Shown: positions 1-12,172 of the stretch, one piece after another
Layout of the letters: each line of letters opens with the position of its first letter
Position numbering within the stretch: the first letter of the stretch is position 1
NCBI RefSeq assembly: GCF_018691265.1
Contig: NW_024881322.1
Location: 10,467,989-10,531,988, forward strand
Reading direction: 5' to 3'
Length of the DNA stretch: 64,000 bases
From: Tyto alba
Lineage: Eukaryota > Chordata > Aves > Strigiformes > Tytonidae
Notes under the pieces: generated by a model
Database searches by the model: none
The model's input: only the letters and a program-made list of their open reading frames with translations
Told to the model about the DNA's origin: nothing
Position numbers and translations under genes: made by a program

Positions 1-609
1 CTGGTGAATTTGGCAGTTCTAAGAGTGGTTTGCAATGTGCAATTTCCAAGCAGAAGTAAATACTAAATCAATGGATAGAATAAAGAAATAATGGTGTCGC
101 AGAATAAGTGAGGAGATAATGAAGCAAACCTTGCTAGGAATATGGTAACTCCTGCTGTTTCTCTTTAGCTTATCACAGAAAGGACCTGGTATGGTAAAAG
201 TATAAATAAATGTTCCATGCGTTTCATTTTAACTTTGCACATATTGGCTTTCCTAACTTTTATTAATAGAATTGATGTGGTAGACGCCTGATGACTTACC
301 AATTAGTGGTTTAGGACATCACTCAAATTGCATGTGCTGTTTGTTCTATCAGCCTACTAGGAATTTTGCTTTCACTACTTCCACGTAAAACACTGTAATT
401 AAAATTCTGATAGTCACATGTGGACTGACTTTAAAGCTTTTCTTTTCGTCCTAAAAATATACTGCAATGTTTTACCTTTTCCTCCTTCCAGGCACCCTGC
501 CAGCCTTTCTGTTTTCCATTACAGCGACTGTAAAATTAAGTATTGCTTTTATGTGATAAGCCGCAGGCTGGACGCACATGTGTAACTGCTGTGTATGATT
601 TCACCCCAG
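1..609 (+). other. TRANK1 intron (left edge)
   Basis: AT-rich sequence ending in the acceptor of the exon at 610. No coding exon was recognised here, so it is taken as intron of the same gene. Confidence 0.7.
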
Positions 610-713
610 GTGGCAGCCAAATGCTACCAAAAGGGAGGAGCAGCTGAGAAGTCAAAACTGGCCCTGGCACATGATGCTGTTCTCAAAGTGCACTCAAAGA
701 AAAGCAGCCCCAG
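610..713 (+). CDS. TRANK1: TRANK1 exon (first coding exon in window)
   Basis: A 104-bp internal exon between a CCCCAG acceptor and a CAG/GTATGT donor, read from phase 0 at 610. It encodes VAAKCYQKGGAAEKSKLALA and following residues, a TPR-like helical pair. It ends two bases into an Arg codon completed by the first base of the next exon. The preceding exon lies off the window or was not recognised in 1-609. Confidence 0.9.
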
Positions 714-3700
714 GTATGTGTAAACGCAGATGAGCAAGTGGCAGTCTGTGGTGCCAGACCTCATTAGTGTGTGCAGGGGGAGATTCCCACCACAGCTATG
801 GGACCAGACTGGTGATGCAAGCAAGGTGTCTTCACATCTTTGTCTGTGGGTGGCAAAAGAGATTTAAGAAATTGGAAAGTCTAGCACAGCTCCCTTTGGG
901 GAGTAGCGAAAGCAGTTGTACGCTGTGGGCTGTCCAAACCAAATGTGGCCCTTCAAAGGGCTTACTGGCTACATGAGAGAAAAGTAACAAGATTTGTATT
1001 ACTGCAAGAGGCTTTCCATTCTTAGATACGATAGAAGAGCATATGCCATCAGTGGTGCTCAACTCCAGTTAATCCCACTGCATATTCACTTAACAAAGAA
1101 GAAGGAATGGTGCTGTACATTGGGGAAGAAAAGCTGCTAACAGAAAGTGAGCTTTGAGATAAAATTAGTGTTAGAGTCAATCTAAACTAGGCAAGCAGAG
1201 CTAGGTCTGAACCAAAGGGCAGTTTTAAAGGGACAGATTTTGAGATGAATCATTTAGTTCATGCTGTCAGCTGGGCAAAATAGCTCAATGGTTTGTCAGG
1301 GGAGAAAGTTTGCAGTTTGCTGAAGAGGCTGAAAAACTGTTTGGGACTTGTCTCAAATAAGACAAGAAAAAACTTCATGGGGAAGACTCTAGACCTAAGT
1401 GAATTAATTCCTGTTCATGCTGGGGAGGACAAAGACTAGCAGTGCTAGCAGAGTGGGTGAGAAATCACTAGAGCAGAGGAAGTTAGCACTGAAGGGAAAA
1501 GGGGAAGGTCTGGAGAAATGTTATTACTGGAATTAATAAAAGTTTTACCTTTTTTAATTTACCTGTTTTGTCTTAGTGGCCCTGCCTAGAAGTATAAGGA
1601 TACTCATAAATTTTCGTGATCATAGAGAATTTGTTAATGGGACTGAAAAAAATGTTTTTTCAGTTGGCTATAAGCTGGGGTGCTTGTCAGCTGGATAAAA
1701 TTTGAGAAGATATTGGATATATTAGGCTATGTTAAGTTGATAGAACATATGTAATAATGAAGCTGTGAAAGTGGCTTTTTTTTTTTTTTTTTTTGAGTAG
1801 AGGTATTGCAAAGGTGTACAAAGCATAAGTAAGATTCCTGTGTGCTCTATAATATGAAATGCTCTGTACGACTCTGATCCTCCGGGCTTAAGAATGATGA
1901 ATTCAGACTAGGTCTGGGAAGAAATTAGACACGATGCAATGATACCAGAAAGGCTGGGCATGTTTAGTTATACAGAACAAAGGCTGAAACCAAATTTGAT
2001 CGTTGTCTATAATGGCATTGGAGCTAAACAGGAGAAAGGAAGAAGGAGCAAGTTAAGCTAGAAAAGAGAAGCAGCACAAAACCACACTAGTATACTTTAG
2101 TTTGAGAATCAAAAAAAACCCCAAAAAACAACAAAAAACAAAGCTTTTTACTGCTGGAGCAGTGAGATTCTGGAACAGACTTCTGGACAAAACAGTGTCA
2201 GCCCAAAAATATAACTAATTGTAAAACAGTACCTCATCAGGTTATGTATGAAGAAGAACACATGATGTCAGTGTTGGTTGGAGTCAGTGACAGGTCATGT
2301 GATCCTAAACTTAATTTGGTTGTAAGCAGTAATTTTCTCTTACTTTTTACAGGGAAAAACAGATGGAATATATGACATTGGCTAAAACTTACTTGGAATG
2401 TGGAGAACCAAAACTATCACTAAAATGTCTGTTTCAATCAAAGGAGTTCCGGCTTTGTGCAGAACTGTGTAAAAAGTTAGGAAAGGTATTAAACCCTCTA
2501 AACTACCCTCCCCTTATCACTTCCTTTTTCCTACAGCTTTTTTTTTCCCCCTATTGCCCATAAAGTAATAGTATTTTTTTGACGTGGCAATAGATGAACT
2601 AAAACAGCTCTTTAAGCTGGGCTGTTTGGGAGGAAGCACTTGTCACAGAATAGCCAGAAGAGAAATGAAGAGGACAGTGATGCAATTACACAGTCTAGGT
2701 TTGTTTATTTGGCTTTCCTCAGATTTCACCATCAGTCATTTCTGCTTTGCAGTCAAAAGTTAATTAATGACTGATTTAATGAAAATTAGGCTGTTTCTTC
2801 ATTCAGTACTGTGATGATACTGAAGCTTCACCAATTACAGCCATCCAAATGGAAACTTAAAACTTGCAAGGGTTCATTAATGTACTAACAATAATTTTCT
2901 AAGTATATGAAGATATTTAACGGTTTTTATTTGCAGTGCATTTCCACTAAAAGAATGTAAAGTAATTGTTCCCAAATATTTAAAGTTTAAGATACAAGGT
3001 TAGGGTTCCCATTATGCATCCATAACTGTTCTCATTTAATCCCATTGATTCTGAAAAATTTTCAAGTCAACAGAAGCGTGCATGGTGTTTTTTAATAGCA
3101 AGCAGATCTGGGTAAGTAAAAAGTACTTAGAAATCCTGTATAATACCTTTAGTTTTACATTCTAGTTTTTTGGACACAAATATTTTGAAGGTTTTTTTAA
3201 AAATCTGTTCAGTTTTCATGATGGTTACTTTAATATGTGTTTGATTACATTCAGATACTTTAATTACATTTTATTAAAGTGTGTTTCTCTAGGAGACACC
3301 TACGTGATGGAATTACTAAATTTATTCTATTCCTGTAGTTTTGACTGTTTAGAGCACTTCAGTTTCATTACTGACTTCTGCATTGCAGATCAAAGATGCT
3401 GCAGTTTACTATCAGAAAAGCCAGTGCTACAAAGAAGCATCTGAATGTTATGAACAAATTGAGGAGTTTGATCTAGCAATTAAAATGTATTGTCAGGAAG
3501 AACTCTATGAAGAAGCAGCAAAGGCAGTTGAAAGGTACGTATTCCAAGATGGTATTGGAATATAATTCTCTTCTCCTTTTCCAAATTCAACATAATACAG
3601 CTGTCTCACCATAAAATTTTCACAAGAGTTTCAGCTGGTCACTTTGTGTTCTACAAAGTTAAATTAACTTTGTCTGAATTCTCACACGGGTAATACTAAC

Positions 3701-6700
3701 ATGATGAAGACATTCTGCTGCATTCACAACTAGAACAGTGACTAGCTTCATTTTCCTGGGAATTTTTTTTGCAGTCCATATTACTAGTCATGCAAGTTCT
3801 CCTTCAGCCACTCCTCTGAATTAGGTTCTTATGGTAAATAAACAAAAACGTTTAATAGAAGTATTAAATACTTCTCTTTTAAGAGTGAAGTAGTAACGGA
3901 ATTAGCCATTTAGTTACTGACTTCTGTAGGAGTATAACCATTAGATATATGGTATATAATGCAGCAGTTGTTGTGGCAAATGAACTATTTATCTCTCAAA
4001 ATCTCTAACTTACGAGCAAAGAGTAGGAATTTAAATGAGCAACTTGCACTGCTTCTCTGACAGATTCTTGGTCCCATTTATGAGATGAACTTTGCCATAC
4101 CATCTCTCCTGTGCTGGCTCAGGGCAGCTAAGAACTGCCTTGCACTGTGCTTGATAAACTGATTTTATTAGTATATTTTTGACAGAACTTTACATCTAGC
4201 ACCATCCCTGTGACCTCATCAGCACGTTCTTGTGTAAACAGTTCATTTATTGGCCACACCTTTCACCTAAACTGATTGATGACTTTCAAAGAATATATAC
4301 ACCAATTAGAATCCTAGCAAGGTCTACAGTTACACACCTTCACTGAAATCCTTTGTGATATATCTAATAATGGCAGCTGTTTTTTTGAAGGATTAAAGCT
4401 TGTTTAGTATGTAGAGATAGTTTGATCAAAAAGTTCAAGCATTAAAGTCACCTCATCAGCTAACAATTTTTTAAATCAACCTCCCCAAATCATTCATGCA
4501 AATTCATCAGCATAGGTACAAAAATCTGTACTCCCACATTTATCATGAAAAAGGTGATAATGAAAGGCTAATGATAATTTACTCACCCATCAGGAAAAAA
4601 TTACTCATTCTCGGCATGCAGGAGAGAATACTTTTGCAAGACTGGTTTAGGGAATATTTTAGTAATTTCACATCAGCCAATAATAATTAATAGCCGAGTG
4701 TTTTAAAGTGCATGGTTTGAAAGATGCAACCAGATACTTTGCTGAGGCACCCAATAAGCAGCAAAGTATGTGTAGATACATAGAACAGAATTGAAAGAGT
4801 TCTCTGAACTGACTGGTTTATGTAAATTTTACAGAATATTATCTATATTGACCTGTGGAGAATTCACTGAAATTCACTTTTATTATATTATGGCTTCTGT
4901 TCATGTAAACAACCATTCCATATTGAGGCTTACTTTAATAAACAAAATATTATCACTGTCAAAATGGGAGTAAAGTAATTTGTACAGTGATTTGACAGCA
5001 TGGAGAAAGATTAATGCTGTAAACCTTGCGATCTTGTTTGCACCAGGTTTTAACGATCTTGCTTCAGACAGTCTTATGTTGCAGCTAAAAACTTTCTGTA
5101 GATCTTTTTTGTGGTTTAACCCCAGGTAGCAACTAAGCACCATGCAGCTGCTCACTCGCTCTTCCCCTTCTCACTGGGATGGGGAGGAGAATTTAAAAAA
5201 AAAAAAAAGTAAAACTTGAGGGTTGAGATTAGAACAGTTTAATAAGTAAGCTAAAATATAATAATAACAATAATAGTAATAAGATATAATAATAATTGTA
5301 ACAAAAAGAAATATAACAAAAAGAGAGACAAATAAAACCCAGGAAAAGACCAGTGATGCACAGCACAGTTGCTCACCACTTGCTGACCGATGCCCGAGCA
5401 GTGATCTGCCCCTCCCAGCAAACTCCCTCCAGATTATATACTGAGGATGACGTTCTGTAGTATGGAATATTTCATTGACCAGTTTGAGTCCACTGCCCTG
5501 GCCCTGCTCCCTCCCAGCTTCCGCTAGCACGCAGGTGCACAGGGACATGGGAAGTTGAAAAGTCCGTGGTTTCTTAGCAACAACTAAACCCATTAGTGTA
5601 TTATCAACATTCTTCTCATACCAAATGCCACACTGAATTCAAAACACAGCACTATTCTAGCTATGAAGAAGAAAAATTAGCTCTATCTCAGCCGAAACCA
5701 GGACAATCTTTTAAGATTATTTTTTGTCTAGGTTTGTCATCTCTGGTAGTAAATTGATGTATCTATTATTTCAGATATGAACAGATGTTAAATACAAAAG
5801 GACAAATGGTTTCCAAACTGTCATGTACAGCAAATCAGTTGTATTTGGAAGCAGCCGCGAAGTACCTGAGTATGAACAGAACTGAGGAAATGATGCAAGT
5901 CCTCTCAAAACTTGATATAGAAGATCAGCTTGAGTTTCTGAAGTCTCGTGGATGCTTACACCAAGCAGCAGACTTATTGAAAAGGGAAGGTCGAGAGGAA
6001 GAAGCTGCAAAGTTAATGAAACAACATGGGTTTGCTCTGGAGGCAGCCAACCTCACAGCTACAGAAGAGTTTCGTGCATCATGTCTGCTTGCTGCAGCAC
6101 GTGCTAGTGTGACTCACGCTTCAGAATCTGACCTGGTGGACGTGGAGGTCATCCTAGAAGAAGCCCTCGAACTTTGTGAACAAACTGAGCAGAAGTCTGG
6201 CATTGCTGAGGCTGTGTTTTTGCAGGGAGCTCTGAAGGGAGACTTCACAAAGCTGAGCAGTGCATACAGTCAGTTCCTATCTCTGAATCATTCAGCTGGT
6301 GCAGCTGAAGCTCTCTTTGCATTATCTCGCTGCAGCGCTCCTAGCCAGAACATCCTCTTTATGGCAACGCGCGGCTTAATGGCTCTTCTGAGTCTGGTTA
6401 GGGGTTTGAAGAAAGCAGCCACCAATGCAGAGAAAGATATGGTGAAGTCGTGCTTTGCCTATTTTGGGATTGTACCAACAGGTGACACTTGCCAGGTGTC
6501 TCAAAATGAAGCTGAACCTATTCTCAAGTTTTTGTCAGACAAGCCAAGTCTAAAAGAGAGGAAAACAAAAGGTGATTTCTCAGTAAGCACAGAGGAGGTG
6601 AAATCAGCTTTAAAGCAGCACTTGTTAAGCAGGTTGTGTTCTATCACCCGTGAGTTACTAAACAAGCATTACCCTGATATTTGTATGAAGTTCATTGCTG

Positions 6701-9700
6701 GCTTGAACTGTGAAGACAAAACCTGTAAGGGTTACCATAAGCCCTTGTTGCGCCATGAAGCAAAGACAATATTTCAATGTAAAATGCATCTGGTGGCCAT
6801 AAATGGACTGCTGTTGGAAGCCACACGCACTTTCCCTAAAGAGCTACTGAGTCAGTGCAAAACCTTTGATGATGTTTTGACTGCTGACAAATACGCATCG
6901 TGTAAAGCCCTCCTAGGAATATTTTTTCCTAATCATTTTCATTTGAGAATACTGTCTGAGAACCCAAAGGCATGCAAAGAAATACTGGAATTCAGTAATA
7001 TTATTTCCAAACCCTGTAGAGCGATGTTGAAGGAGTACATCGCATTTAAGTTTAAAAATGAAGACACTGCAGCCAGAAGAGAATCAACTGACTTGTGGCT
7101 AAGTGCCATGCAAGTTTTCATCTTATCTTCGGGATATCCTGAAGAATTTGAGAAACTTCTTTCCAAGGAAGAGGATGATTATAACAAAGAACTAAACTTT
7201 GCTTTGTTAGAGGCAAAAAGCTCTCCAAAGACCAAAGGCCAAGGAGGAAAGGCCAAAGGAATAGAGGGCAGACATGGTATGTTGCTACCTGACAAAAATG
7301 CCGAAAATGCAGGAAGAACACATTTGTGCTTCATTCGACTTCTTGAAAATTCACTTGAGCAATTCTATGTTCATAAGAACCCAGAAAACTGTAAAAGGTT
7401 TTTTTTCCGTTTTATGAATGTCCTGGTCAAGAAATGCACAAGATACCTGATTCCAAGCATAGGAAATACTGTGATGTTGTTGGAATTCCAGTATATTCTC
7501 TGTTGTGCTGTCCTGATGCGTCTCTCCAAGAACATTACTCTCTGCTTTCCAAAGAGCTACATTGCTCTCATTCATTACTGGGAGTTTTTGTTCAGAAGCA
7601 AGGACCATAACAAAGAAGTTAGAGACACATTTTCTATTATACAGGAGTACAGACCAAAGGATGCATATGTAGCTGTGCAGAATTTCACATTTCATCTCTG
7701 TTACCTAGCAGAAGTTTTGTGTGGAGTTCATGGAAAGTTCAATGTCCTTCTAGATGCTTTCGAGGATCCCGATTGCATAACTTCAGGGGAGGCTGAGCGG
7801 ACTGTAGTGCTGTGCTTAGTGATGCTACTGAATGCTGACCAGGTGCAGAGTTCTAAACATAGAGCCCTCTTATGCCACCACTTTCCTGAAATCAAGGTGA
7901 TGCTGAAATCAATGAGAAAAGACTCTCCCTCTAAAGTGCCTGAAAGATTGCTGAGGGTTGTGGAACAAGTGAGTGATGCTACACACACGAGAGAAATCGT
8001 TGCAGGCCTTCAGGAGCTGCTGACAGAACGAGATGCAGAGTACTTGGTTGACTGCCGATGGAAGTGGGACTCTGTGTACACTCAGGGGCATTCACCCATA
8101 AGGGGCATCCTGTATGAAACCATAAACCTTGACAGGTTTATCACCTCTTTGGATAAGACAGAATACACTGACGAGCTAGAAAAGGAACTTGAAAGCGTTC
8201 ATTGCTTAGAGGACCAGAAGGATCCCCTGGAAGTCATTGCGCTCAGCAAGCAACAGAAACAAGAGCAGAAAGCATCTGCTCGACGCCAGCTGCGTCGTGT
8301 CTTCCATTTTGTTTCTCTGTGCATGAAGTGGAAAAGGAAGGCCTGCTCCAAAGCTGACCATGTTGCAATGGAAGGAGAGGAATTTTTATCACAGATCTTC
8401 AAAAAAGCAGATATTGACCAAACCCAGTGTGACCTCTGTGGAGTCAGATTTATCCAAAGCTCTGAGAACTATTTCAGCCGTTCAGAAAGCGTGGAGGCAG
8501 ACACTTCTGAAACTGTGACACCAACAGAGAACAGTGGTGAAGAAAAGTTGCATGCAGAACAAAATGCAGCTTCTGTGGCCAGTGAGGCTTACACAGAGCA
8601 CAGAAACACAGATGACCACAGAAATAATAATGCTGCCTACAGATACTACGCTGACTTTTTCAGAAGAAAGATAGATCCAGTAATACATGATGGACTGGAA
8701 GTAGTGGAGGCCATTACAGAAAAGACCTACACCCAAGACCATTTAGCATATAAAGAAGGTTCCAACTTACGCCAGAGAAAAATCAAAGAAAATATTAAGA
8801 AGATTTCAGATGCAGTAGAGGAAATCTATGAGAAAAAAGACTGGGCTAAAGGTAGGAGCTTTCCAGTTTTCTTTTAAACAATTTAATATGTCATTTGTGG
8901 CCAAACTTCTAGACCTGACAAAGCTCCATTTGAAAATCTAAATGTGGTCAAGAGAAAGGTATTTCCAGGTATGTCATGCAGCTGAGGAAAAGACGAACTG
9001 AGACAGTTAAAATATTGTAAAATATCTTCTCACCTCTTCTAAACACAAAGTAATACATCAGATGGTACAGGTAAAGTGAATAGTGGTGAATTTGAGTAAA
9101 TAGTAAAGTGAATGGCGGGAGTCTTTATCAGGGAGTGTAATGATAGGATAATGGTTTTAAACTGAAAGAGGGTAGACTTAAGTTAGATATTAGGGAGAAA
9201 TTCTTCCCTGTGCAGGCGGTGAGGCGCTGGCCCAGGGTGCCCAGAGCAGCTGTGGCTGCCCCCTCCCTGGAAGGGTTCAAGGCCAGGTTGGACGGGGCTG
9301 GGAGCCCCCTGGGCTGGGGGAAGGGGGCCCTGCCCAGGGCAGGGGGGTTGGAACTAGATGATCTTTAAGGTCCCTTCCAACCCAAACATTCTATGATTGT
9401 ATGAATTTTAACTACATGATTGGATATGCTGTGTTCTCTGAATTTATACAGTCTTACAGCAGCCTGTTGCATTTGACCAGGTGATCTTCACTGATTTTTC
9501 TACTGTTTCCTAGTTATTTAGTTCTGCCAGCCATAGTAGTTTGGATGTGCAGGGTAGAGTGTTCGGAGTACTTGGAGCCTTTGGTTAAGGATATCTCTGA
9601 CTAGTCTGCCCTTGAATTTGTAACTCTGCTAGGGCTTAGCAAAAGTGGATACCTAACTACAAATCTGTGGGGTGTCAGGCAGTTAAAAGCAACCCTGGTA

Positions 9701-12172
9701 TTATAAAGTCCAGTAAATTATGGTACTTGAGATATTTTGATATTTGAATCCCCCCCACCCCATATGCTTAAAGCACTATTCTGCTCTGATTTTTGCAAGC
9801 AAAAATGAATCACCAAATGAGTAGCCTAGGAGCAAAATTGTTTGGGGTACTTGCTGTGGGAAAGTGACATCTTAAATCAAAACATTGTTACTGGCTTTAG
9901 TTGTAGAAATCCACCAGCCCTGTCAAGCTGTCACTTTGCCTGTGATGTCTGACAGTAATGAAAAACTGTAATATTTGATATGTTCATCAGCTCTGATCAG
10001 TGAAATATGTTAAATTTCTAACAAAATGTTAGGTGGTGGCCTTCATGTGTAAGCTTTCTCTTTACTTCTAGTGGAAAGCTTTTATAGATGGATGAAGTCC
10101 ATAAAGTTTTGCTGCTCATTTAGTTGGCTTTATGTTCAATGAACCATGATAGTGATGAATATGATAGATGTAGTAGGATTAATTAGGTAATAGTTGATTT
10201 TGTTATGACAATTGCTTGATGAATGTTAACTTGTTCTTCCATTCAGTGAAAATATATTTACAAGAATTATTTGCCTTAGAGATTACTTTTCCCTCACTTT
10301 ATAACAAGCATTTTTCAAGTCCTTGATGGTGCAGTTAAGCAAGGGCTGCAACATCTCAGGGTCCGTGTTTTACTTTGACTTGTATAATTTCAGAGGGATA
10401 ATGAAAGCCAGGAACTTTAATAATAAAAAAAAATAGATAAACCAGAATATTTTCAGGAGTTTCAGGTATCCCTAAAGGGGACAGCACAAGGATGGAGTGC
10501 TTCTCCTCTGATAATTCTAGTAATGTTGATAGGAATGGGGACTGATACATACAGCATCTTCATCCCTAGTAGTGAATTTGCCTGCATGTGAGATCACTGG
10601 TAACTGAGGCTTCTTGCTTTGCAGCCTCATCATACAACAGAGCTGTGTAACTTTGTTGTGTTCTTGGCTTTTAGCTGATGTCCATCTCTCACTAGTGTTC
10701 TTGCAGAATGTTAATTGTGTTCTATTTCAGCCGAAGAAATAATAACCAAACATGCCAACAAACTGGTTGTCACCATTGATGAGGCTCATAAGTGGCTGAA
10801 GAAAATGGACTCTCACAGGATAAAAGAAGGTATGTTTTCAAGTTACACAGGTTTCCGTGCCCCCTAGAGAACACTGTTCGGTAATAGTCTCTTAGCATTA
10901 CTTTAGTCTCCAAGGCAGCAGTGTGGTGGGTATTCACTTACCCTCTAGGCAGCAAGAAATGGGCACCTCCATAGGGGCACTCTGGAAAACATGAATTAGC
11001 CAGTCTTTCCTCAGTGGCTCTTTCAAACAGAGCATGAGCCTTGCAGCTGGTTAGAGGGTGGCCAGACTGGAGCAGGCCTCCTCCCGCGGCCCTCGGTGGG
11101 TCCCAGCCCACACAAAGTCTGTGTGTGTTTGTGCACACAGTTCGTGCACGTGTAACTGTGGTTCAAGTGCAGTCTTCAGGATGGGGGGAACAGGAGAGAA
11201 GCTATCTTCATCTTCACCAGTAAGATAGTGCTGTTTCTTAACTCTGCTGCAGCAGTGCATTTATGGGCAGTGTGGATCAAAGTTCTTGGAAGCCAGCATC
11301 CTAACACAGCTAATCCTTAGCTTGCTTTTCAGCCTTCCGTGAAAAAATATGATATGCAGTTGTTTTTCTTTTGTTTTCACTTCCATTTCACTTGGTTTCA
11401 CGCCAGAAGTAACACACATTGATGCAGTCTATTGCATCACAGACCTCTGAGGACAAGCTTAAGACTTCATTGTGCCCTACACGTTTGTTTAGGTTTAAGC
11501 ACGTATTTAGGTGGTGGGGTTGCAACAATTGCATAAAAAGGCAGCAATCAAGTGATCAGGCTTACAAATTCCACTATATATAATGCTTTAAAGTAGCTCT
11601 ATTTTAGAAAATTTGATTACGATAAAGCATTGTGTTACACCTTCCTGTTCCAAGAAAGATATAGTTAATAAGACTACATGGGAGTGCTCTCATAGTCTTA
11701 CAAGCAACATTACAGTCTGTCTTTGAAGTCAGTAAGCAAATGTATTATCTGCTGAAGCTGAGCCTTGAGAGAGTAGAGACACACTCCTTAAAAAAGTCAA
11801 AAGCAGTAACAATAGAAACAGATTTTCAATGTAAAAATTAATTACTAGTGCAGCAAGTGGCTTAGCAGCTTCTCTTTCCTAGCAGAGTTCTTAAGCATAT
11901 TGTCATATTAAGTTCAATACTTCTTAAACATGATTATAGACATTGCTGTATATATGTATTGCTGACATACAAAATACCAGTGACATAGCTTGTCATACTA
12001 TTAGGAGGAAAAGGTGTTGGGGTTTTCCATTCTACATTAATTTCTTGTTTTTAATGTAGGCTTCGTGCATGATAGAGACTTGGAAAATGAGGTGGAAGAT
12101 GAAAGCATGGCTTTTGAAGAACTTGTCTATAAAAAACCCTCAAGAAAAAAAGGAAGATGTGGGAAATGGTAA
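610..12172 (+). CDS. TRANK1: TRANK1, C-terminal part (spliced, six exons)
   Basis: The 3' part of a TPR and ankyrin repeat-containing protein (TRANK1, also called lupus brain antigen 1 homolog), joined from exons 610-713, 2353-2485, 3389-3534, 5775-8851, 10731-10829 and 12060-12172. All introns are GT-AG and all phases agree, giving 1,223 codons before TAA. The first exons and the start of the large one encode alternating amphipathic helices of TPR type (for example YEQIEEFDLAIKMY). A Cys/His cluster lies at codons 431-449 of this part, a CxxC at 1013-1016, and a basic tail ends in KKGRCGKW. The ankyrin repeats and UvrD-like helicase/ATPase region known for the family would be encoded upstream of the window. 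The molecular function is not established; human TRANK1 is a bipolar-disorder association locus. Identity rests on recognising the protein and on DCLK3 lying next downstream. No frameshift or premature stop was seen. Confidence 0.93.
714..2352 (+). other. TRANK1 intron
   Basis: A 1.6-kb intron with GTATGT donor and TTTTTACAG acceptor. It holds a 19-base T run at 1776-1794 and otherwise AT-rich unique-looking sequence. Short open frames near 767-1062 on both strands show no recognisable protein. Confidence 0.85.
2353..2485 (+). CDS. TRANK1: TRANK1 exon
   Basis: A 133-bp exon. Its first base completes the split Arg codon, and it then encodes EKQMEYMTLAKTYLECGEPK through CAELCKKLGK, again TPR-like helices. 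It ends in phase 0 at AAG/GTATTA. That donor is weaker than consensus at later positions, and read-through would add about 26 residues before a stop at 2561-2563. Confidence 0.92.
2486..3388 (+). other. TRANK1 intron
   Basis: A 0.9-kb AT-rich intron ending in a pyrimidine tract and TTGCAG. No repeat or RNA gene was recognised. Confidence 0.85.
3389..3534 (+). CDS. TRANK1: TRANK1 exon
   Basis: A 146-bp exon starting in phase 0 and encoding IKDAAVYYQKSQCYKEASEC and following residues up to EEAAKAVER. The repeated AxxxYxxxxxYxxA pattern is a clear TPR signature. The donor is AAAG/GTACGT; the split Arg codon is completed by the first base of the large exon. Confidence 0.93.
3535..5774 (+). other. 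TRANK1 intron carrying a solo LTR
   Basis: A 2.2-kb intron. The part 3535-5109 is AT-rich with no recognised element. A reverse-oriented solo LTR occupies 5110-5705, leaving only 69 bases before the large exon, which contain the acceptor TATTATTTCAG. Confidence 0.85.
5110..5705 (-). mobile_element. Solo LTR of an avian endogenous retrovirus
   Basis: A 596-bp element with TG...CA ends, opening TGTCCTGGTTTCGGCTGAGA when read on the minus strand. A minus-strand TATA box lies near 5434-5440 and an ATTAAA-type signal near 5238-5243. The ATAATA-rich stretch near 5258-5300 is part of the element. The 7-mer ATCTTTT occurs at 5102-5108 and again at 5706-5712; one extra T on the left separates it from the element, so a target-site duplication is likely but imperfect. 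No gag, pol or env sequence is attached. The element type is recalled from bird genomes; the exact subfamily is not assigned. Confidence 0.85.
5775..8851 (+). CDS. TRANK1: TRANK1 giant exon
   Basis: A 3,077-bp internal exon, open throughout, encoding about 1,026 residues from the split Arg codon (YEQMLNTKGQ) to KKDWAKA. The first third continues the TPR-like superhelix (LDIEDQLEFLKSRGCLHQAA). A C-x8-C-x4-C-x3-H cluster is encoded at 6682-6738 (Cys at 6682, 6709 and 6724; His at 6736). Next comes a helical region with WLSAMQVFILSSGYPEEFEK and FFFRFMNVLVKKC, a basic patch near 8275-8340, and CDLCGVRF with its cysteines at 8428 and 8437. The ATG at 5785 is internal, not a start: the frame runs unbroken from the previous exon. 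The donor is AAAG/GTAGGA. Confidence 0.95.
8852..10730 (+). other. TRANK1 intron with CR1 fragment
   Basis: A 1.9-kb intron with GTAGGA donor and TTCTATTTCAG acceptor. A sense-oriented CR1 3' end sits at 9125-9404. The rest is AT-rich, with nothing recognised. Confidence 0.85.
9125..9404 (+). mobile_element. CR1 LINE 3' end
   Basis: A 5'-truncated CR1 retrotransposon, about 280 bp. It shows the usual CR1 3' region, including GGTTGGAACTAGATGATCTT followed by AAGGTCCCTTCCAACCC, and ends in the 8-bp repeat ATTCTATG/ATTGTATG. The GC-rich centre contrasts with the AT-rich intron around it. No coding part remains. Confidence 0.95.
10731..10829 (+). CDS. TRANK1: TRANK1 exon
   Basis: A 99-bp exon that completes a split Ala codon and encodes EEIITKHANKLVVTIDEAHK then WLKKMDSHRIKE, a predicted long helix. 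It ends one base into a Gly codon at GAAG/GTATGT. Confidence 0.93.
10830..12059 (+). other. TRANK1 last intron
   Basis: A 1.2-kb intron with GTATGT donor and TTTTTAATGTAG acceptor. It includes a short GC-richer patch near 11040-11170 with a TG-rich run. No element was recognised. Confidence 0.8.
12060..12172 (+). CDS. TRANK1: TRANK1 terminal coding exon
   Basis: Completes the split Gly codon and encodes FVHDRDLENEVEDESMAFEE, then a basic C-terminus ending KKPSRKKGRCGKW, with stop TAA at 12170-12172. The acidic stretch followed by a Lys/Arg-rich tail fits the C-terminal end I recall for mammalian TRANK1. The basic tail could act in nuclear targeting or RNA/DNA contact; that is inference. Confidence 0.92.
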
